A stretch of 64,000 nt of DNA, taken from NCBI RefSeq assembly GCF_029892965.1, contig NZ_JARXWN010000002.1, positions 1 to 64,000 on the forward strand, written 5' to 3'. Below the pieces are notes generated by a model that was not told the origin of the DNA, did no database searches, and saw only the letters and a program-made list of their open reading frames with translations. Positions 49,534-59,369 of this stretch are shown here, in pieces (the first letter of the stretch is position 1; every line of letters begins with the position of its first letter). The DNA is from Dysgonomonas sp. PF1-14 (GTDB taxonomy: Bacteria; Bacteroidota; Bacteroidia; Bacteroidales; Dysgonomonadaceae). Both the position numbers and the translations under genes were made by a program.

Positions 49534-50151
49534 ATGAAAATTTCAACAAATAAGTTCGTTGCTCTATCTTACGACCTGAATGTGGGCGAAGGTGAGGAAC
49601 GCGAGCTGATGGAAAGAGCAACTGCCGAAACTCCGCTCGAATTTATTTATGGTACAAACTCGATGCTTGAGGCTTTTGAGAAAAACCTTGACGGATTGGC
49701 GGAAGGTGATTCTTTCAACTTTGTACTTACTCCGGAACAGGCATACGGCGAATATGACGATGAAGCTGTAGTAGACCTGCCTCGCAATATATTTGAGCAA
49801 GACGGTGTACTCAACGAAGAAGTTATCTTCGAAGGTAATATCGTTCCGATGATGGATACTAACGGTAACCGTCTGAATGGTTCTGTCGTAGAAGTGAAAG
49901 ACGATATTATAAAAATGGATTTCAACCATCCATTAGCCGGCGAAACATTGAACTTCAGTGGTAAAGTTCTTTCTGTAAGAGAATCTACTCCTGAGGAAAT
50001 AGCTGCATTGTTTGCACCTAAAGGTGGATGCGGTTGTGGTTCGGGCTGCGGTTGCGGCGACGAAGAAGGAGATTCTTGCGGATGCGGCAGTCACGACGAA
50101 AAAGAAATGGCAGGCGGATGTGGCTCAGGTTGCGGATGCGGCGGACACTAA
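49534..50151 (+). CDS. SlyD-like FKBP peptidyl-prolyl isomerase with Cys/Gly-rich metal-binding tail
   Basis: Catalyses prolyl cis-trans isomerisation and acts as a chaperone in the cytoplasm. The FKBP domain spans about 1-70 and 125-155 around an insert-in-flap (about 70-120), as in SlyD; VALSYDLNVGEGEERELMER and PLEFIYGTNSMLEAFEKNLD are typical, with QAYGEYDDEAV in the flap. The tail from residue 167 has repeated GCGCGSGC-type motifs and His (SCGCGSHD, CGCGGH), a likely nickel/zinc store as in SlyD, though richer in Cys than His. A strong terminator follows. Confidence 0.9.
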   Translation: MKISTNKFVALSYDLNVGEGEERELMERATAETPLEFIYGTNSMLEAFEKNLDGLAEGDSFNFVLTPEQAYGEYDDEAVVDLPRNIFEQDGVLNEEVIFEGNIVPMMDTNGNRLNGSVVEVKDDIIKMDFNHPLAGETLNFSGKVLSVRESTPEEIAALFAPKGGCGCGSGCGCGDEEGDSCGCGSHDEKEMAGGCGSGCGCGGH

Positions 50152-50175
50152 TAAGTATAAGCTTTATTATATAGT

Positions 50176-50208
50176 AAAAAAGACAGGATACGGTATCCTG
50201 TCTTTTTT
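50176..50208. terminator. Bidirectional hairpin terminator between the FKBP and GH13 genes
   Basis: AAAAAAGACAGGAT (50176-50189) pairs with ATCCTGTCTTTTTT (50195-50208) around a 5-base loop. Both flanks are poly-A or poly-T, so it can serve both convergent genes. Confidence 0.88.
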
Positions 50209-50230
50209 AGTTATATCGTATAGCGTTTTG

Positions 50231-51673
50231 CTATTTTTTTATCCAAACAGCCAGATTTTTTCCATCGACAAGGAAATTACCATTACCATCGGCATCGATG
50301 GTCACAGTTTCTTTAATATCCCCTGTGCATTCATACCATACTTCTCCTGCCCTGTTCTTCCCTACATTCATCACCTTGTGCCCGTCTTCCCCGTTAGAGA
50401 TGAGAAGTGCAAGCCCCGAACCTGAATGATCTTTATCACCCATCCGTACAAGACCGACAGTAGCCGGATGATCGAAATAATTTATCTGTTCGCCGTAAGC
50501 ATATTTACGGCGGATGTCCAATAGTGAATCTATAATTTCAGTATGAGGTGATTTTTTGCCTGTTATTCCGTAATAGTCTCCATAGAAAACGCAAGGGTAA
50601 CCGTCTTTCATCAGCATTATCAGTGCGTATGCCGATGGTTTGAACCAATCCTGTATCTGCGATTGCAGTGAACTGCCTTCTTGCGAATCGTGATTGTCGA
50701 CAAAGGTAACTCCAAGCTCAGGGTGAACTATCGACAGTGAATTATTCAGTATGTTCTGCATATCATAGTCTTTACCTTTCACAGAAGCTTCATACAGGTT
50801 GAAGTGAAGAGGTACGTCGAACAGGTCTACACTATTGTCTACTGCTTCCAAATAGTTGTTCAATGTCAGCAGGTCACCGTTCCAGTATTCACCTACGGCA
50901 TAAAATTTCTTTCCCCGCTTTGCTCTCACAGCATCCAGAAACTGTTTGATAAAAGTATCCTTCATGTGCTTGATGGCATCGAGACGCATACCATCGAGAT
51001 TCAATTCTTCCGATACCCAGATACCCCAGCGGTTCAGTTCTGCTACAACTTCGGGATGATCAAGATCAAGATCGTTACACAGCAAGAAGTCGTAATTTCC
51101 ATTCTCGGAATCGACACCACTGCTCCAGTTCTTATTCTCGCCCACTACGCGAAAAATACCGCTCCGCTTTTTGGCATCGTCGAATCCTACTCCCGAAAAA
51201 TGCTGCCAGTGCCACTTAAAATCGGAGTACTTATTGCCCCTCCCTTTGAAGAGGTAGCCAGTCCATGCTTGTATTTCAAATTCGTCGCTGATATCTTTTG
51301 TGCGGTCGTTCGGATCTACCTCTTTCACCATGAAACGTTCGGTATAGTCGCCCTCTGCCTTATGGTTCATAACGGCGTCGAGATATACCGATATCTGGTA
51401 CTTATGTAGCTCGTTTATAGCCTCTTTCAGTTCCTGCTTCGTACCGTACTTAGTCCTGATTGTATTGTTTTGGTCAAATTCGCCCAAGTCGTAGAGATCG
51501 TATGTCGCATATCCTTCGTCCTGCTGTTCGTCTGCTTTGTAAGCAGGGGGAATCCATACGGCTGTAATGCCTATTTCATGCAAATGCCGGGCATCTGCTT
51601 TGAGTTGCTTCCACAGATTACCGTCGTTAGGCAGATTCCATTCGAAATACTGCATCATTACGCCATTTTTCAT
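50231..51673 (-). CDS. GH13 alpha-amylase, cytoplasmic type
   Basis: Hydrolyses alpha-1,4 glucans. The 480-residue protein has no signal peptide, so it acts on intracellular glucans or imported oligosaccharides. The GH13 regions are complete: VYLDAVMNHKAEGD (region I), LDGMRLDAIKHM with nucleophile Asp232, FYAVGEYWNGDL with acid/base Glu262 and GVTFVDNHDS with Asp329. The layout is that of liquefying cytoplasmic amylases (GH13_5-like). It stands alone, not within the glycogen cluster at 11-16 kb, but would act on the same polymer. Confidence 0.94.
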   Translation of the reverse strand: MKNGVMMQYFEWNLPNDGNLWKQLKADARHLHEIGITAVWIPPAYKADEQQDEGYATYDLYDLGEFDQNNTIRTKYGTKQELKEAINELHKYQISVYLDAVMNHKAEGDYTERFMVKEVDPNDRTKDISDEFEIQAWTGYLFKGRGNKYSDFKWHWQHFSGVGFDDAKKRSGIFRVVGENKNWSSGVDSENGNYDFLLCNDLDLDHPEVVAELNRWGIWVSEELNLDGMRLDAIKHMKDTFIKQFLDAVRAKRGKKFYAVGEYWNGDLLTLNNYLEAVDNSVDLFDVPLHFNLYEASVKGKDYDMQNILNNSLSIVHPELGVTFVDNHDSQEGSSLQSQIQDWFKPSAYALIMLMKDGYPCVFYGDYYGITGKKSPHTEIIDSLLDIRRKYAYGEQINYFDHPATVGLVRMGDKDHSGSGLALLISNGEDGHKVMNVGKNRAGEVWYECTGDIKETVTIDADGNGNFLVDGKNLAVWIKK

Positions 51674-51915
51674 AACTGCTGATCGTTTAGTGTTAGTTTG
51701 CGTCCTATCCTATTTTCTATATAATCATAGTAATGAACGTCTTCCGGCTTATTATTGTTTAACTCAACAAGGAGAAGTTCTTTTGTAGCCGTAGTAACTT
51801 TTTCTTTATATTATACCGCAATATGGTTTATCTAAATTTAGACTCTACAAAAATAATAGACAAAATTATTTAGGGCAAATTTAGTTACTAAAGTTTCAAA
51901 TAAAAAAGTTATCTG

Positions 51916-51923
51916 TATATTTG
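51916..51923 (+). promoter_or_regulatory. -7 promoter element for the Bax-inhibitor-1 gene
   Basis: TATATTTG, exact TAnnTTTG, 32 bases before the ATG. Confidence 0.65.
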
Positions 51924-51955
51924 CCGAAGCAAATCAATTAAAATACGACTACAAA

Positions 51956-52711
51956 ATGGCACTTTTTAAATCAGGAAATCCATCTTTTGGAGATAGTACA
52001 TACGAAAAGGCAGGACAGGCTATAGACAGCAGTCAGGCAATGACAGTAAACGGCGCAATCGGGAAAACAGGGATTCTTCTCTTACTTGTAGCATTCGGAG
52101 CTGTTATTACATGGAATATGTACACTAGTATTACATATTCGGCTTTAGTAATACCTTTATTCTGGGTAGGATTTGTTGGCGCGCTCATTATGTGTATTGC
52201 CATCTGTATAAAGAAAACGCTGGCCCCGTATCTATCACCGGTATATGCCGTACTGGAAGGCTTGGCATTGGGTGGTATATCCGCCATCCTGAATTCATAT
52301 TATCCGGGTATCGCACTACAGGCTATCAGCCTCACATTTGTGGTGGCTACAGTTATGTTGTTACTGTACCGTTTTGGTGTTATAAGGGCAACTGAGAGAT
52401 TCAAGAGCATTATTTTTATAGCAACGGCAGCCATTGCTGTTTTCTATCTGGGTAGCTTTATCCTGTCATTCTTTGGCATTTCATCCCCTGCATACGCGTC
52501 TACCCCTCTGGGAATAGGCATCAGCGTATTTGTAGTAATAATAGCAGCGCTAAACCTTATCATCGATTTCGACTTTATAGAGCAAGGTGCGGCATATCAG
52601 GCACCTAAGTATATGGAATGGTATGGTGCTTTCGGACTGATGGTAACATTAGTATGGTTGTATATCGAGATCCTGCGCTTACTGGCTAAGATAGCTGCCA
52701 GCAGCAGATAA
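51956..52711 (+). CDS. Bax inhibitor-1/YccA-family membrane protein
   Basis: A seven-helix inner-membrane protein; bacterial homologues conduct Ca2+ or regulate FtsH. The 251 residues contain a short soluble start (FKSGNPSFGDSTYEKAGQA), then seven hydrophobic segments, including VYAVLEGLALGGISAILNSY and IDFDFIEQGAAYQAPKYMEW, the segment with the conserved acidic residues, and the family-typical YGAFGLMVTLVWLYIEILRL near the end. Complete. A terminator shared with the convergent aldo/keto reductase follows. Physiological role unknown here. Confidence 0.92.
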   Translation: MALFKSGNPSFGDSTYEKAGQAIDSSQAMTVNGAIGKTGILLLLVAFGAVITWNMYTSITYSALVIPLFWVGFVGALIMCIAICIKKTLAPYLSPVYAVLEGLALGGISAILNSYYPGIALQAISLTFVVATVMLLLYRFGVIRATERFKSIIFIATAAIAVFYLGSFILSFFGISSPAYASTPLGIGISVFVVIIAALNLIIDFDFIEQGAAYQAPKYMEWYGAFGLMVTLVWLYIEILRLLAKIAASSR

Positions 52712-52733
52712 GCAATCAACAAAATATGTCATA

Positions 52734-52770
52734 ATAACAAAAGGGATGCAGCTTGCATCCCTTTTGTTAT
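52734..52770. terminator. Bidirectional hairpin terminator
   Basis: ATAACAAAAGGGATGCA (52734-52750) pairs with 52754-52770 around GCT. It serves the convergent Bax-inhibitor-1 and aldo/keto reductase genes. Confidence 0.85.
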
Positions 52771-52788
52771 ATATTTAAAAAATCTGAT

Positions 52789-53733
52789 CTAATATTTAGC
52801 AGCATTATTAAGGCGTGATACAATTTCACTATCCAGTTTTATATCTACTGCTTTCAGAATATCCAATTGTGAAGCTTTAGATACACTGGCAATAGGTGCC
52901 GTAACAGAAGGACGGGCTATCAGCCATGCCAATGCTACTTGTGCAGGCGTTGCGTCCAGCAAGTCGGCTACTTCGATCAGCGTTTCTATTATGTGCCGTC
53001 CCCTGCTGTTGATATAGCCTTTTACCGCATCGGAACGATTACCACCCACCGGCTCGTTAAAACGGTATTTACCTGTAAGGAAACCGCTGGCAAGCGAATA
53101 ATATGTTACTACTCCAAGTCCGTATTCTTCTGCCATAGGTTCGTATTCCACTTCATATTTCATGCGGTCGTACAGATTGTATTCGGGTTGAATGCAAACA
53201 TACTCAGGCCAGCCATTCTCGCGGCTTTTATCTATGGATTCTTCTATTCTGAATGCGCTCATATTGGAAGCGCCGATATAACGTACCTTACCCTCTTTTA
53301 CTAGTTGAGCATATGCTTCAAGCGGTTCCTCTACGGGAAGCGTCATGTCATCATAATGAGTAAAATAGAGATCTATATGATCGGTCTGTAAACGGCGAAG
53401 CGAATCTTCCACCTGTTTCAGTATATAACTTTTCTTGAGTCCTTTGTTATCGGGAGATATTTCAGCACCAACTTTCGTAGCAATAATCAGGTTGTCTCTT
53501 TTACCGGATTTTTTTAGCCAATTGCCAATAATGGTTTCCGACTCGCCACCCTTGTTTCCGGGTACCCATGCAGAGTAGATGTTAGCTGTATCTATAAAGT
53601 TGAAACCTGCGTCAACGTATGTATCCAGTATTTCAAATGAGGCTTTTTCATCGGCAGTCCAGCCAAAAACGTTCCCACCCAAAGAGAAAGGATATACTTC
53701 AAGATCCGATTTACCTATTCTTCTTTTTTCCAT
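52789..53733 (-). CDS. Aldo/keto reductase
   Basis: NAD(P)H-dependent reductase of aldehydes or ketones with the (beta/alpha)8 fold. The catalytic tetrad is intact: Asp48 and Tyr53 in FNFIDTANIYSAW, Lys87 in LIIATKVGAE, His126 in DLYFTHYDD. Cofactor-binding text IARPSVTAPIASVSKASQL lies near the C-terminus. At 314 residues it resembles the YajO/YghZ-related AKRs of general metabolism. It stands alone on the minus strand; substrate unknown. Confidence 0.92.
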   Translation of the reverse strand: MEKRRIGKSDLEVYPFSLGGNVFGWTADEKASFEILDTYVDAGFNFIDTANIYSAWVPGNKGGESETIIGNWLKKSGKRDNLIIATKVGAEISPDNKGLKKSYILKQVEDSLRRLQTDHIDLYFTHYDDMTLPVEEPLEAYAQLVKEGKVRYIGASNMSAFRIEESIDKSRENGWPEYVCIQPEYNLYDRMKYEVEYEPMAEEYGLGVVTYYSLASGFLTGKYRFNEPVGGNRSDAVKGYINSRGRHIIETLIEVADLLDATPAQVALAWLIARPSVTAPIASVSKASQLDILKAVDIKLDSEIVSRLNNAAKY

Positions 53734-53806
53734 ATATCTATTATATTATGTATTATAGATGAACAAACCGGTAATCGTAAAAGTTTTCAACAGGAGGGAA
53801 AATCAA

Positions 53807-54223
53807 TCAGTCCTTATGTGTAAACAGCCTTTCCATAATCACATAATCGTACCCGTCGCGCGAAAAACGTTCGTCAGTCTCCGCATAACCGAATTTCTTA
53901 TAAAAGTCGGTAGCATTGGCACGCGCATTACACCACAGGCGGTCAAACTTCATATCGTTGGCATAATCTATCAACCATTGCATCAAAGCCGAAGCGTACC
54001 CTTTGCCCTGCTCTTGCTGAAGAGTAGCCAGCTTGCGAAACTGCACCTCGCGTCCATGCAGAAAAACGGACATAACAGAAACCAGCACATCGTTTTCATA
54101 TACGCCTATGTGCAGCCCCATTTTGTCGTCCGGCAGTTTTACATACTCTGTATCTCTATCGGGATACATCACTTGCTGGCGAATCGCCAATACTTCTTCA
54201 TAAGGAGCTTCTGAAATTATCAT
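53807..54223 (-). CDS. GNAT-family N-acetyltransferase
   Basis: Transfers an acetyl group from acetyl-CoA to an amine. The 138-residue protein has the GNAT motif A pyrophosphate loop LATLQQEQGKGYASALMQWL and the later FYKKFGYAETDERFSRDGYD. Small and single-domain. It starts 4 bases after the DUF3943 gene stops, so the two are one transcript. Substrate unknown. Confidence 0.88.
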   Translation of the reverse strand: MIISEAPYEEVLAIRQQVMYPDRDTEYVKLPDDKMGLHIGVYENDVLVSVMSVFLHGREVQFRKLATLQQEQGKGYASALMQWLIDYANDMKFDRLWCNARANATDFYKKFGYAETDERFSRDGYDYVIMERLFTHKD

Positions 54224-54227
54224 ACGG

Positions 54228-55709
54228 TTAAAATTTATAAGTTAACATCAGGCGGCCTTCGTATGTACTGGAAAATACATCGTCGAAGTACCTGTAGTTG
54301 GTATCACGCGTATAGTTATACCCTATTCCGGTAAGGAACAGATGATTATGTAATTTGAGATCGGCACGCAGACTGATAGCATGCAGTATTGCCTGCGAAC
54401 GGTCGCCCTGATAGTCGAATTCATGGACATTAATATTTTCCCAGTCTACGTCCTGTGGATAGCCTTTCCATGTGAACATACGATAGATTTCATAATTACC
54501 GGAAACACTTATCTTATCTTTATACGCCAGATTGAAACCTGTTTTTGTACTGAATCCACTGGCAAGATTGTAATTACGCATATCTACGACATAATGATCG
54601 CTAAGCGCCCCACCCAAAAACACCAGATTGGCGTGCAGGAAAGCATCGAAACTGACATTACGTACACGCTTGCTCTGATATATCAGTCCTACCCCTGCCG
54701 AAGCGGGAGTACAGAACTTATAGGGAATCTTATTTGAAGTATCGGAAATAGTATCGGAATCATAATAGTCGAAATGCTGATAGAATCCCAAACTGAGAAA
54801 ATCCTTCTGGCTGTCTATCAAATCTGTTACATACAACCGCCCTAATATATTTAACTGGCTCAATATAGGTTGGGAACCATGACCATTGAGATTGCTGCGG
54901 AATGTAAAATAGTCGTACGGCTTTTTGTTCTCTGTAGAAAAACGGTCACCGTATTCGATGTTTATATCCATCGCAGCCCCTACCCCTTTGTCGAGAATCT
55001 CGCCTTTCAGCTCTAATGCTCTCACTCCGGCAGATATTTCCACGCTGACATCGGGCACTCCGAATTGCTTACCCGAAGTAGAACGCGTACGCCACGCATC
55101 GCCATTCAGCACGCGTGTCAGTCCGCGCGTAGGAGCAATAATAAATCCGGCAAGTTCGCGTCCGAAACGGTTCATGCCTACCTTACGGTCGTCGAGTACC
55201 AGATCGGATGTACGGTAAAAAACCTCACCAAGTGCCAATCCGCCGATAGGCGTAGCCATAATATCGTTGACCGAAGGGTATTCATTTTCCATAAACAACT
55301 CCCACATGGCACTTCCACCCAGTGTGAACAGTCCCGATTCCCAGTAATTATAACCTCTGGAACGGGCTGAATTGAAATAAAGATTGCCATGATACGGATG
55401 CAGGAACATATTGTTTCCCATATCGTCGTTGTCCCAAACCCACTTATGTTTGAGGTTCTTCCGTATCGTTTTTATATTTATATAGGCATATTGCTGCTTA
55501 GCCACATAACGGTTGAAAGCCCACAGCCCCATATTGATAGAGAAATTCTGTGTAGCCGCCGCCAGACCTTTTTTCTGAGAATAGTATGCTATATCCACAG
55601 AATCAGCCGGCTTGGGAGGAAGTACCTGATACCGGATTGCAAACTGAGCCTGCGCCGACAAGATTATTACGAACAGGAATATTATTGTTAAGTGAAGCCT
55701 ATTCTGCAT
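54228..55709 (-). CDS. DUF3943-domain protein, probable outer-membrane beta-barrel
   Basis: A signal peptide (LHLTIIFLFVIILSAQAQ) is followed by a 470-residue protein with alternating strands and a C-terminal aromatic end (TYEGRLMLTYKF), fitting an outer-membrane barrel. The DUF3943 centre is seen in NMFLHPYHGNLYFNSARSRG, SALWE-like text (GGSAMWELFMENEYPSVNDI) and GLALGEVFYRTSDLVLDD. Function unknown. First gene of a pair with the GNAT acetyltransferase; TATCTTTG lies 39 bases upstream. Confidence 0.85.
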   Translation of the reverse strand: MQNRLHLTIIFLFVIILSAQAQFAIRYQVLPPKPADSVDIAYYSQKKGLAAATQNFSINMGLWAFNRYVAKQQYAYINIKTIRKNLKHKWVWDNDDMGNNMFLHPYHGNLYFNSARSRGYNYWESGLFTLGGSAMWELFMENEYPSVNDIMATPIGGLALGEVFYRTSDLVLDDRKVGMNRFGRELAGFIIAPTRGLTRVLNGDAWRTRSTSGKQFGVPDVSVEISAGVRALELKGEILDKGVGAAMDINIEYGDRFSTENKKPYDYFTFRSNLNGHGSQPILSQLNILGRLYVTDLIDSQKDFLSLGFYQHFDYYDSDTISDTSNKIPYKFCTPASAGVGLIYQSKRVRNVSFDAFLHANLVFLGGALSDHYVVDMRNYNLASGFSTKTGFNLAYKDKISVSGNYEIYRMFTWKGYPQDVDWENINVHEFDYQGDRSQAILHAISLRADLKLHNHLFLTGIGYNYTRDTNYRYFDDVFSSTYEGRLMLTYKF

Positions 55710-55747
55710 TTATTATATCCCGATTTGTTTCAATTTCTTTCAGGATG

Positions 55748-55755
55748 CAAAGATA
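55748..55755 (-). promoter_or_regulatory. -7 promoter element for the DUF3943 gene
   Basis: TATCTTTG on the minus strand, 38 bases before the ATG at 55709. Confidence 0.6.
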
Positions 55756-55806
55756 ATCTTTTTCAGCAACGACTATAGATTATAATCTCTTCTAATTTTC
55801 TTTTAT

Positions 55807-58437
55807 CTATTTCAATTTGAAACGGGCTTTAAGCATGACCTCTGCCGGGCGTAAGTCGTAGGAGGAATAATAACGGCTCACATCATTATAAAATGCTGAT
55901 ACGAATTGTTTTACATTAAACACATTGGTATAGTCCAACATTAATTCCACCTTTTTCCATTTATATTTTACCCTGATATCGCCAAAAGATATCGACCGGC
56001 TACCCGATACGATAGCATTGTTATAAAAATGCTCATACCGCAGATTTATTATCAGTGATTTTGTTGGAAAAATATTCAATTGTACATCCTGCGATGTAGA
56101 ACGGATAGGCTTAAATTTTTCACCACCGGTTTTTATTTTACTTTCATTCTGGGAATAGCGGAACTGATATTGGACACTCGCTACAGAACCAAGATTTGTA
56201 ATAATGCGTGGAGAAAGAGAAAATCCCTGATTTGAATAATCAATGACTTTTCCTTGATTTATCTGTGAGGACTGACTGTTTTTATAGCTCCCATTTAGAA
56301 ACACCTTAGACCTTAAAGACTCTATATCTTTGCTGATACTCAGATATACATTGAGCCCCTTGGTGGTATTCGGCATGTCTATTGTAGACTGAACTTTGAG
56401 GATGTCCTGATAATAATAATCATAAAGCAGATTAGCACGATTATGAAAGTAATCGACATAGACCGTCCCGAAAAGAGTTGTAAGCGGGTTTCGGTAGCTT
56501 AATCTAAGACCAGCATTCTGAGCCTGTTGCTTGAATAATTTACCATCATTTCGCAGCAAATTACGATATGATGACATAATATAACCTGTATAAGCATCAT
56601 TGATGGAGCCCATCGAATTATTGTACCTGTAATTGAGAGAGGTTTCCCAAAAAGGTGAAATTTTATAATTGGCAAAAAAAGATGGATTAATATAAAAGTA
56701 CGTGTTATCATCAGCATCTTTAGCTATTTTATTATTCTTACTGAGAATAATATAACTTAAAGGCAAAGACAGTGACACATTCAATTTTGTCCCTTTTGCA
56801 TAGGAATATACGGGCTTAAAAATCCATTCGAATTTATTCTGCCTCAAATTATTTCTCAGCGAATCGGCAGTATCGAACAAAACACCTGTATGCAGTTTTG
56901 ATTTCAGGCGTTGTATATCTGCCCGGAAACTGAGTTCGTAATCCTGTCTGAGCGATTTTTCTCCAAGTCCTAACGAAACCTTGTTATATGATGAAAAACT
57001 TTCCGATTCAACATCCTGTATCATAGTTTCTGATCCCTGTGCGGAATCAAACAACTGAGTGTGCAACAAGGGTTGCACGCTCAGTGTCTGCGAAATAGTG
57101 TTGTAGCCGTTGAAAGAATAAATAGTCCATGTATGTTTATTCTTGGTCTTTACCATATCGAATGTATTATTTATACTATAATCAGGCTTTTTGAGAGACT
57201 GGAAAACATTATCTCCGGAAAAGGCATCTCCCCTTTCCCTATCCCAAGTACCCGCCAATTTTAATGAATTATTGAAATAATACTTTGTCTTGTTCGCATT
57301 TAACTGGATATCGGCATTCAGCTTTTCTTTTCTCAGTCTTGAGTTTAACTGTTCTTCTATCCTGAGATTATTTTCTTCAGCTAAATAATATTCAGTGAGG
57401 GCATAACTATCCCTGCGTTGCAGATCGTTCAGATAATTTAAATTTGCTGTTAGCTGATAATCTTTCTTCAGGCTCCACAGATTATTCAGAGATACTGTAT
57501 TTACCTGATTGTCTAAGTAACGTTTTTCGCTGATCGCGGGTGTAGAAGGACTTTGAATATTTAATAAGGCTTTATTACTTTTCTGTGACATATCATTCGA
57601 ATAAAAAGACGATTGTTCGCGTCCGGTATCATCTCCCGAGTTATTACCTTTATAGGTGGTAATATTCTGAAGCTTCTTTGTGATATACATAGCGGTAAGC
57701 TCATTATTCCATAGTAAAGGTGATGCCCCTGCCCCTACTTGTGCGTTAGCGATAATAGTACCTTTTGCCGAATCCTTTAGTTTCAGATTTATGGCGGCTT
57801 CTTCCGAAAAGCCCCTGTCTTTAAGTGCTTTTATTGGTTGATGGTTTTCCAAAACCTGTACTGTAGCGACATCTTTTGCCTCAATATTATTTGTAGCAAT
57901 GCCATAACGCCCCTGCAACAAGTCAGCATTTTCTATATAAAATTTATTGATGGGTTTGTCCTGATAGAGTATTGCTCCATCATCTTTGACTTCTATACCC
58001 GGCATTTTTTTCAGTACATCACCGATAGTCCGGTCATTTATATCCGAAAAGCTCTCTACCAAATAGTTTAATGTATCTCCTGCCTGTCGTATTTTAGGCG
58101 GTTTAATCTTAACTTCATTCAATACAATGGATTCCATTTCTATTACAAAATTGATATCCTGACTGCAATTTGCGATTACACGCGATTGCTTTTTTACATT
58201 GAATCCTGATACAGCGACAATTATACTATCACTTTTTCCTTTATACTCAAGCCTGTACTTTCCCGCATTGTCTGTCATTACATAACCCGACATGAGCTTA
58301 TTCCCTTTTTCATGGATAGTAATATTAACTTCAGATACAGGCTTGTTCGTCTCATCCTTTACAACCCCACTAATAATAGTCTGAGCCTGTCCGGCGTAAG
58401 GAAGAAGAATAAGCAAAAGGAAAAGATACTTTTTCAT
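55807..58437 (-). CDS. Outer-membrane beta-barrel protein with CarboxypepD-regulatory and plug-like domains
   Basis: TonB-dependent-receptor-like protein. A signal peptide (YLFLLLILLPYAGQAQ) leads to a carboxypeptidase-regulatory-like beta domain (about 18-100, ISGVVKDETNKPVSEVNITI), a plug-like domain (about 125-230, IGDVLKKMPGIEVKDDGAIL, LYQDKPINKFYIENADLLQG) and a long C-terminal barrel ending in MLKARFKLK. I see no clear TonB box. At 876 residues it is in the range of the OMP_b-brl_3 family. It starts 9 bases after the GLPGLI gene and shares its regulated promoter, the standard pairing in Bacteroidota. Cargo unknown. Confidence 0.88.
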   Translation of the reverse strand: MKKYLFLLLILLPYAGQAQTIISGVVKDETNKPVSEVNITIHEKGNKLMSGYVMTDNAGKYRLEYKGKSDSIIVAVSGFNVKKQSRVIANCSQDINFVIEMESIVLNEVKIKPPKIRQAGDTLNYLVESFSDINDRTIGDVLKKMPGIEVKDDGAILYQDKPINKFYIENADLLQGRYGIATNNIEAKDVATVQVLENHQPIKALKDRGFSEEAAINLKLKDSAKGTIIANAQVGAGASPLLWNNELTAMYITKKLQNITTYKGNNSGDDTGREQSSFYSNDMSQKSNKALLNIQSPSTPAISEKRYLDNQVNTVSLNNLWSLKKDYQLTANLNYLNDLQRRDSYALTEYYLAEENNLRIEEQLNSRLRKEKLNADIQLNANKTKYYFNNSLKLAGTWDRERGDAFSGDNVFQSLKKPDYSINNTFDMVKTKNKHTWTIYSFNGYNTISQTLSVQPLLHTQLFDSAQGSETMIQDVESESFSSYNKVSLGLGEKSLRQDYELSFRADIQRLKSKLHTGVLFDTADSLRNNLRQNKFEWIFKPVYSYAKGTKLNVSLSLPLSYIILSKNNKIAKDADDNTYFYINPSFFANYKISPFWETSLNYRYNNSMGSINDAYTGYIMSSYRNLLRNDGKLFKQQAQNAGLRLSYRNPLTTLFGTVYVDYFHNRANLLYDYYYQDILKVQSTIDMPNTTKGLNVYLSISKDIESLRSKVFLNGSYKNSQSSQINQGKVIDYSNQGFSLSPRIITNLGSVASVQYQFRYSQNESKIKTGGEKFKPIRSTSQDVQLNIFPTKSLIINLRYEHFYNNAIVSGSRSISFGDIRVKYKWKKVELMLDYTNVFNVKQFVSAFYNDVSRYYSSYDLRPAEVMLKARFKLK

Positions 58438-58446
58438 AGTTCAGAT

Positions 58447-59343
58447 TTACTCCGTTTCCAATTGCAGATACTCATTCTTATTCTTCTTTTGCACCATTAC
58501 CACATTGCCCGCATTTATATTTACAGCCATGCCTCCCGACTGTTGCCTTTTCAGTTTTGCTAAATCTTTTCTGCTGGCTTTTATATAATCGTCCCTCTCC
58601 ATAAATATCTTTTTAGGCGTATTTAATTGTTCCAGACCGACTATTTCGAAAGAAAATAGTTTCTCGGAATCTTCGGCTTTCAGTATCAGACCGGGTAAAC
58701 CATAAAACTTCCATGGACCGTCACTGACAGGAATATCCGGACTAAACCAGACTTCATAATTTCTACCATGAAAACTAGTTGTAGCCTTTTGGCACAGATA
58801 ACCCAACACAGTCAATGTATCGGTTGTAATATTCCACTGTTGACTTTCGTTTCCTGTATATTTATATTTTGAGATACTATTTTCCGCTTTATCAATAATT
58901 ATTATCTCACCCAATGAGCGTTTTTTATACAAACGGGCTGTTTCTCCTTTCACTCCGGACTCCACTGTCGTTCCTTGATTACCTATTGCAGACATATCCC
59001 CGTCTTTCACTACGGAGATATTTCGTATAGCTCCGGCACTCAATCCATTTTTCATAAAATCGCCAAAAAGGGAATCACGCCTCATACGATTGGCATCATA
59101 ATAAACAGAAATCTGCTTACCGATATCCAGAGTCATAGTATCTGTTTGTTGAAACACTTCTTTATCAATAGTTACAGGTTGTACAAGTTTATAATAACAG
59201 CGGATAGTTGCATTATCCAGACTGTCCTGTACTACTTCCTTTTTCATTGAACGTATCTGCACATTATTATTGGTCACCACACTCTGAGAGCATACAAAAA
59301 CTGTTGATAACAAAAATGTTGACAAAAGAATTAGCTGTTTCAT
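58447..59343 (-). CDS. GLPGLI-family protein
   Basis: Named for the motif seen here in WKFYGLPGLILKAED. The 298-residue protein has a signal peptide (LILLSTFLLSTVFVCSQS) and a beta-rich body with the family segment VLGYLCQKATTSFHGRNYEV followed by WFSPDIPVSDGPWKFYG. These exported proteins occur next to outer-membrane barrel proteins, as here (9 bases), but their function is unknown. The C-terminus is charged (VQKKNKNEYLQLETE). Expression should depend on the twin palindromes in the promoter at 59370-59422. Confidence 0.92.
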   Translation of the reverse strand: MKQLILLSTFLLSTVFVCSQSVVTNNNVQIRSMKKEVVQDSLDNATIRCYYKLVQPVTIDKEVFQQTDTMTLDIGKQISVYYDANRMRRDSLFGDFMKNGLSAGAIRNISVVKDGDMSAIGNQGTTVESGVKGETARLYKKRSLGEIIIIDKAENSISKYKYTGNESQQWNITTDTLTVLGYLCQKATTSFHGRNYEVWFSPDIPVSDGPWKFYGLPGLILKAEDSEKLFSFEIVGLEQLNTPKKIFMERDDYIKASRKDLAKLKRQQSGGMAVNINAGNVVMVQKKNKNEYLQLETE

Positions 59344-59369
59344 ATAGATTCATTTTTATAGTTACAAGG

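Noticed and set aside
50804-51409. 201-codon + strand frame opposite the GH13 amylase
   Set aside because: Overlaps all catalytic regions of the amylase on the other strand; no independent evidence.
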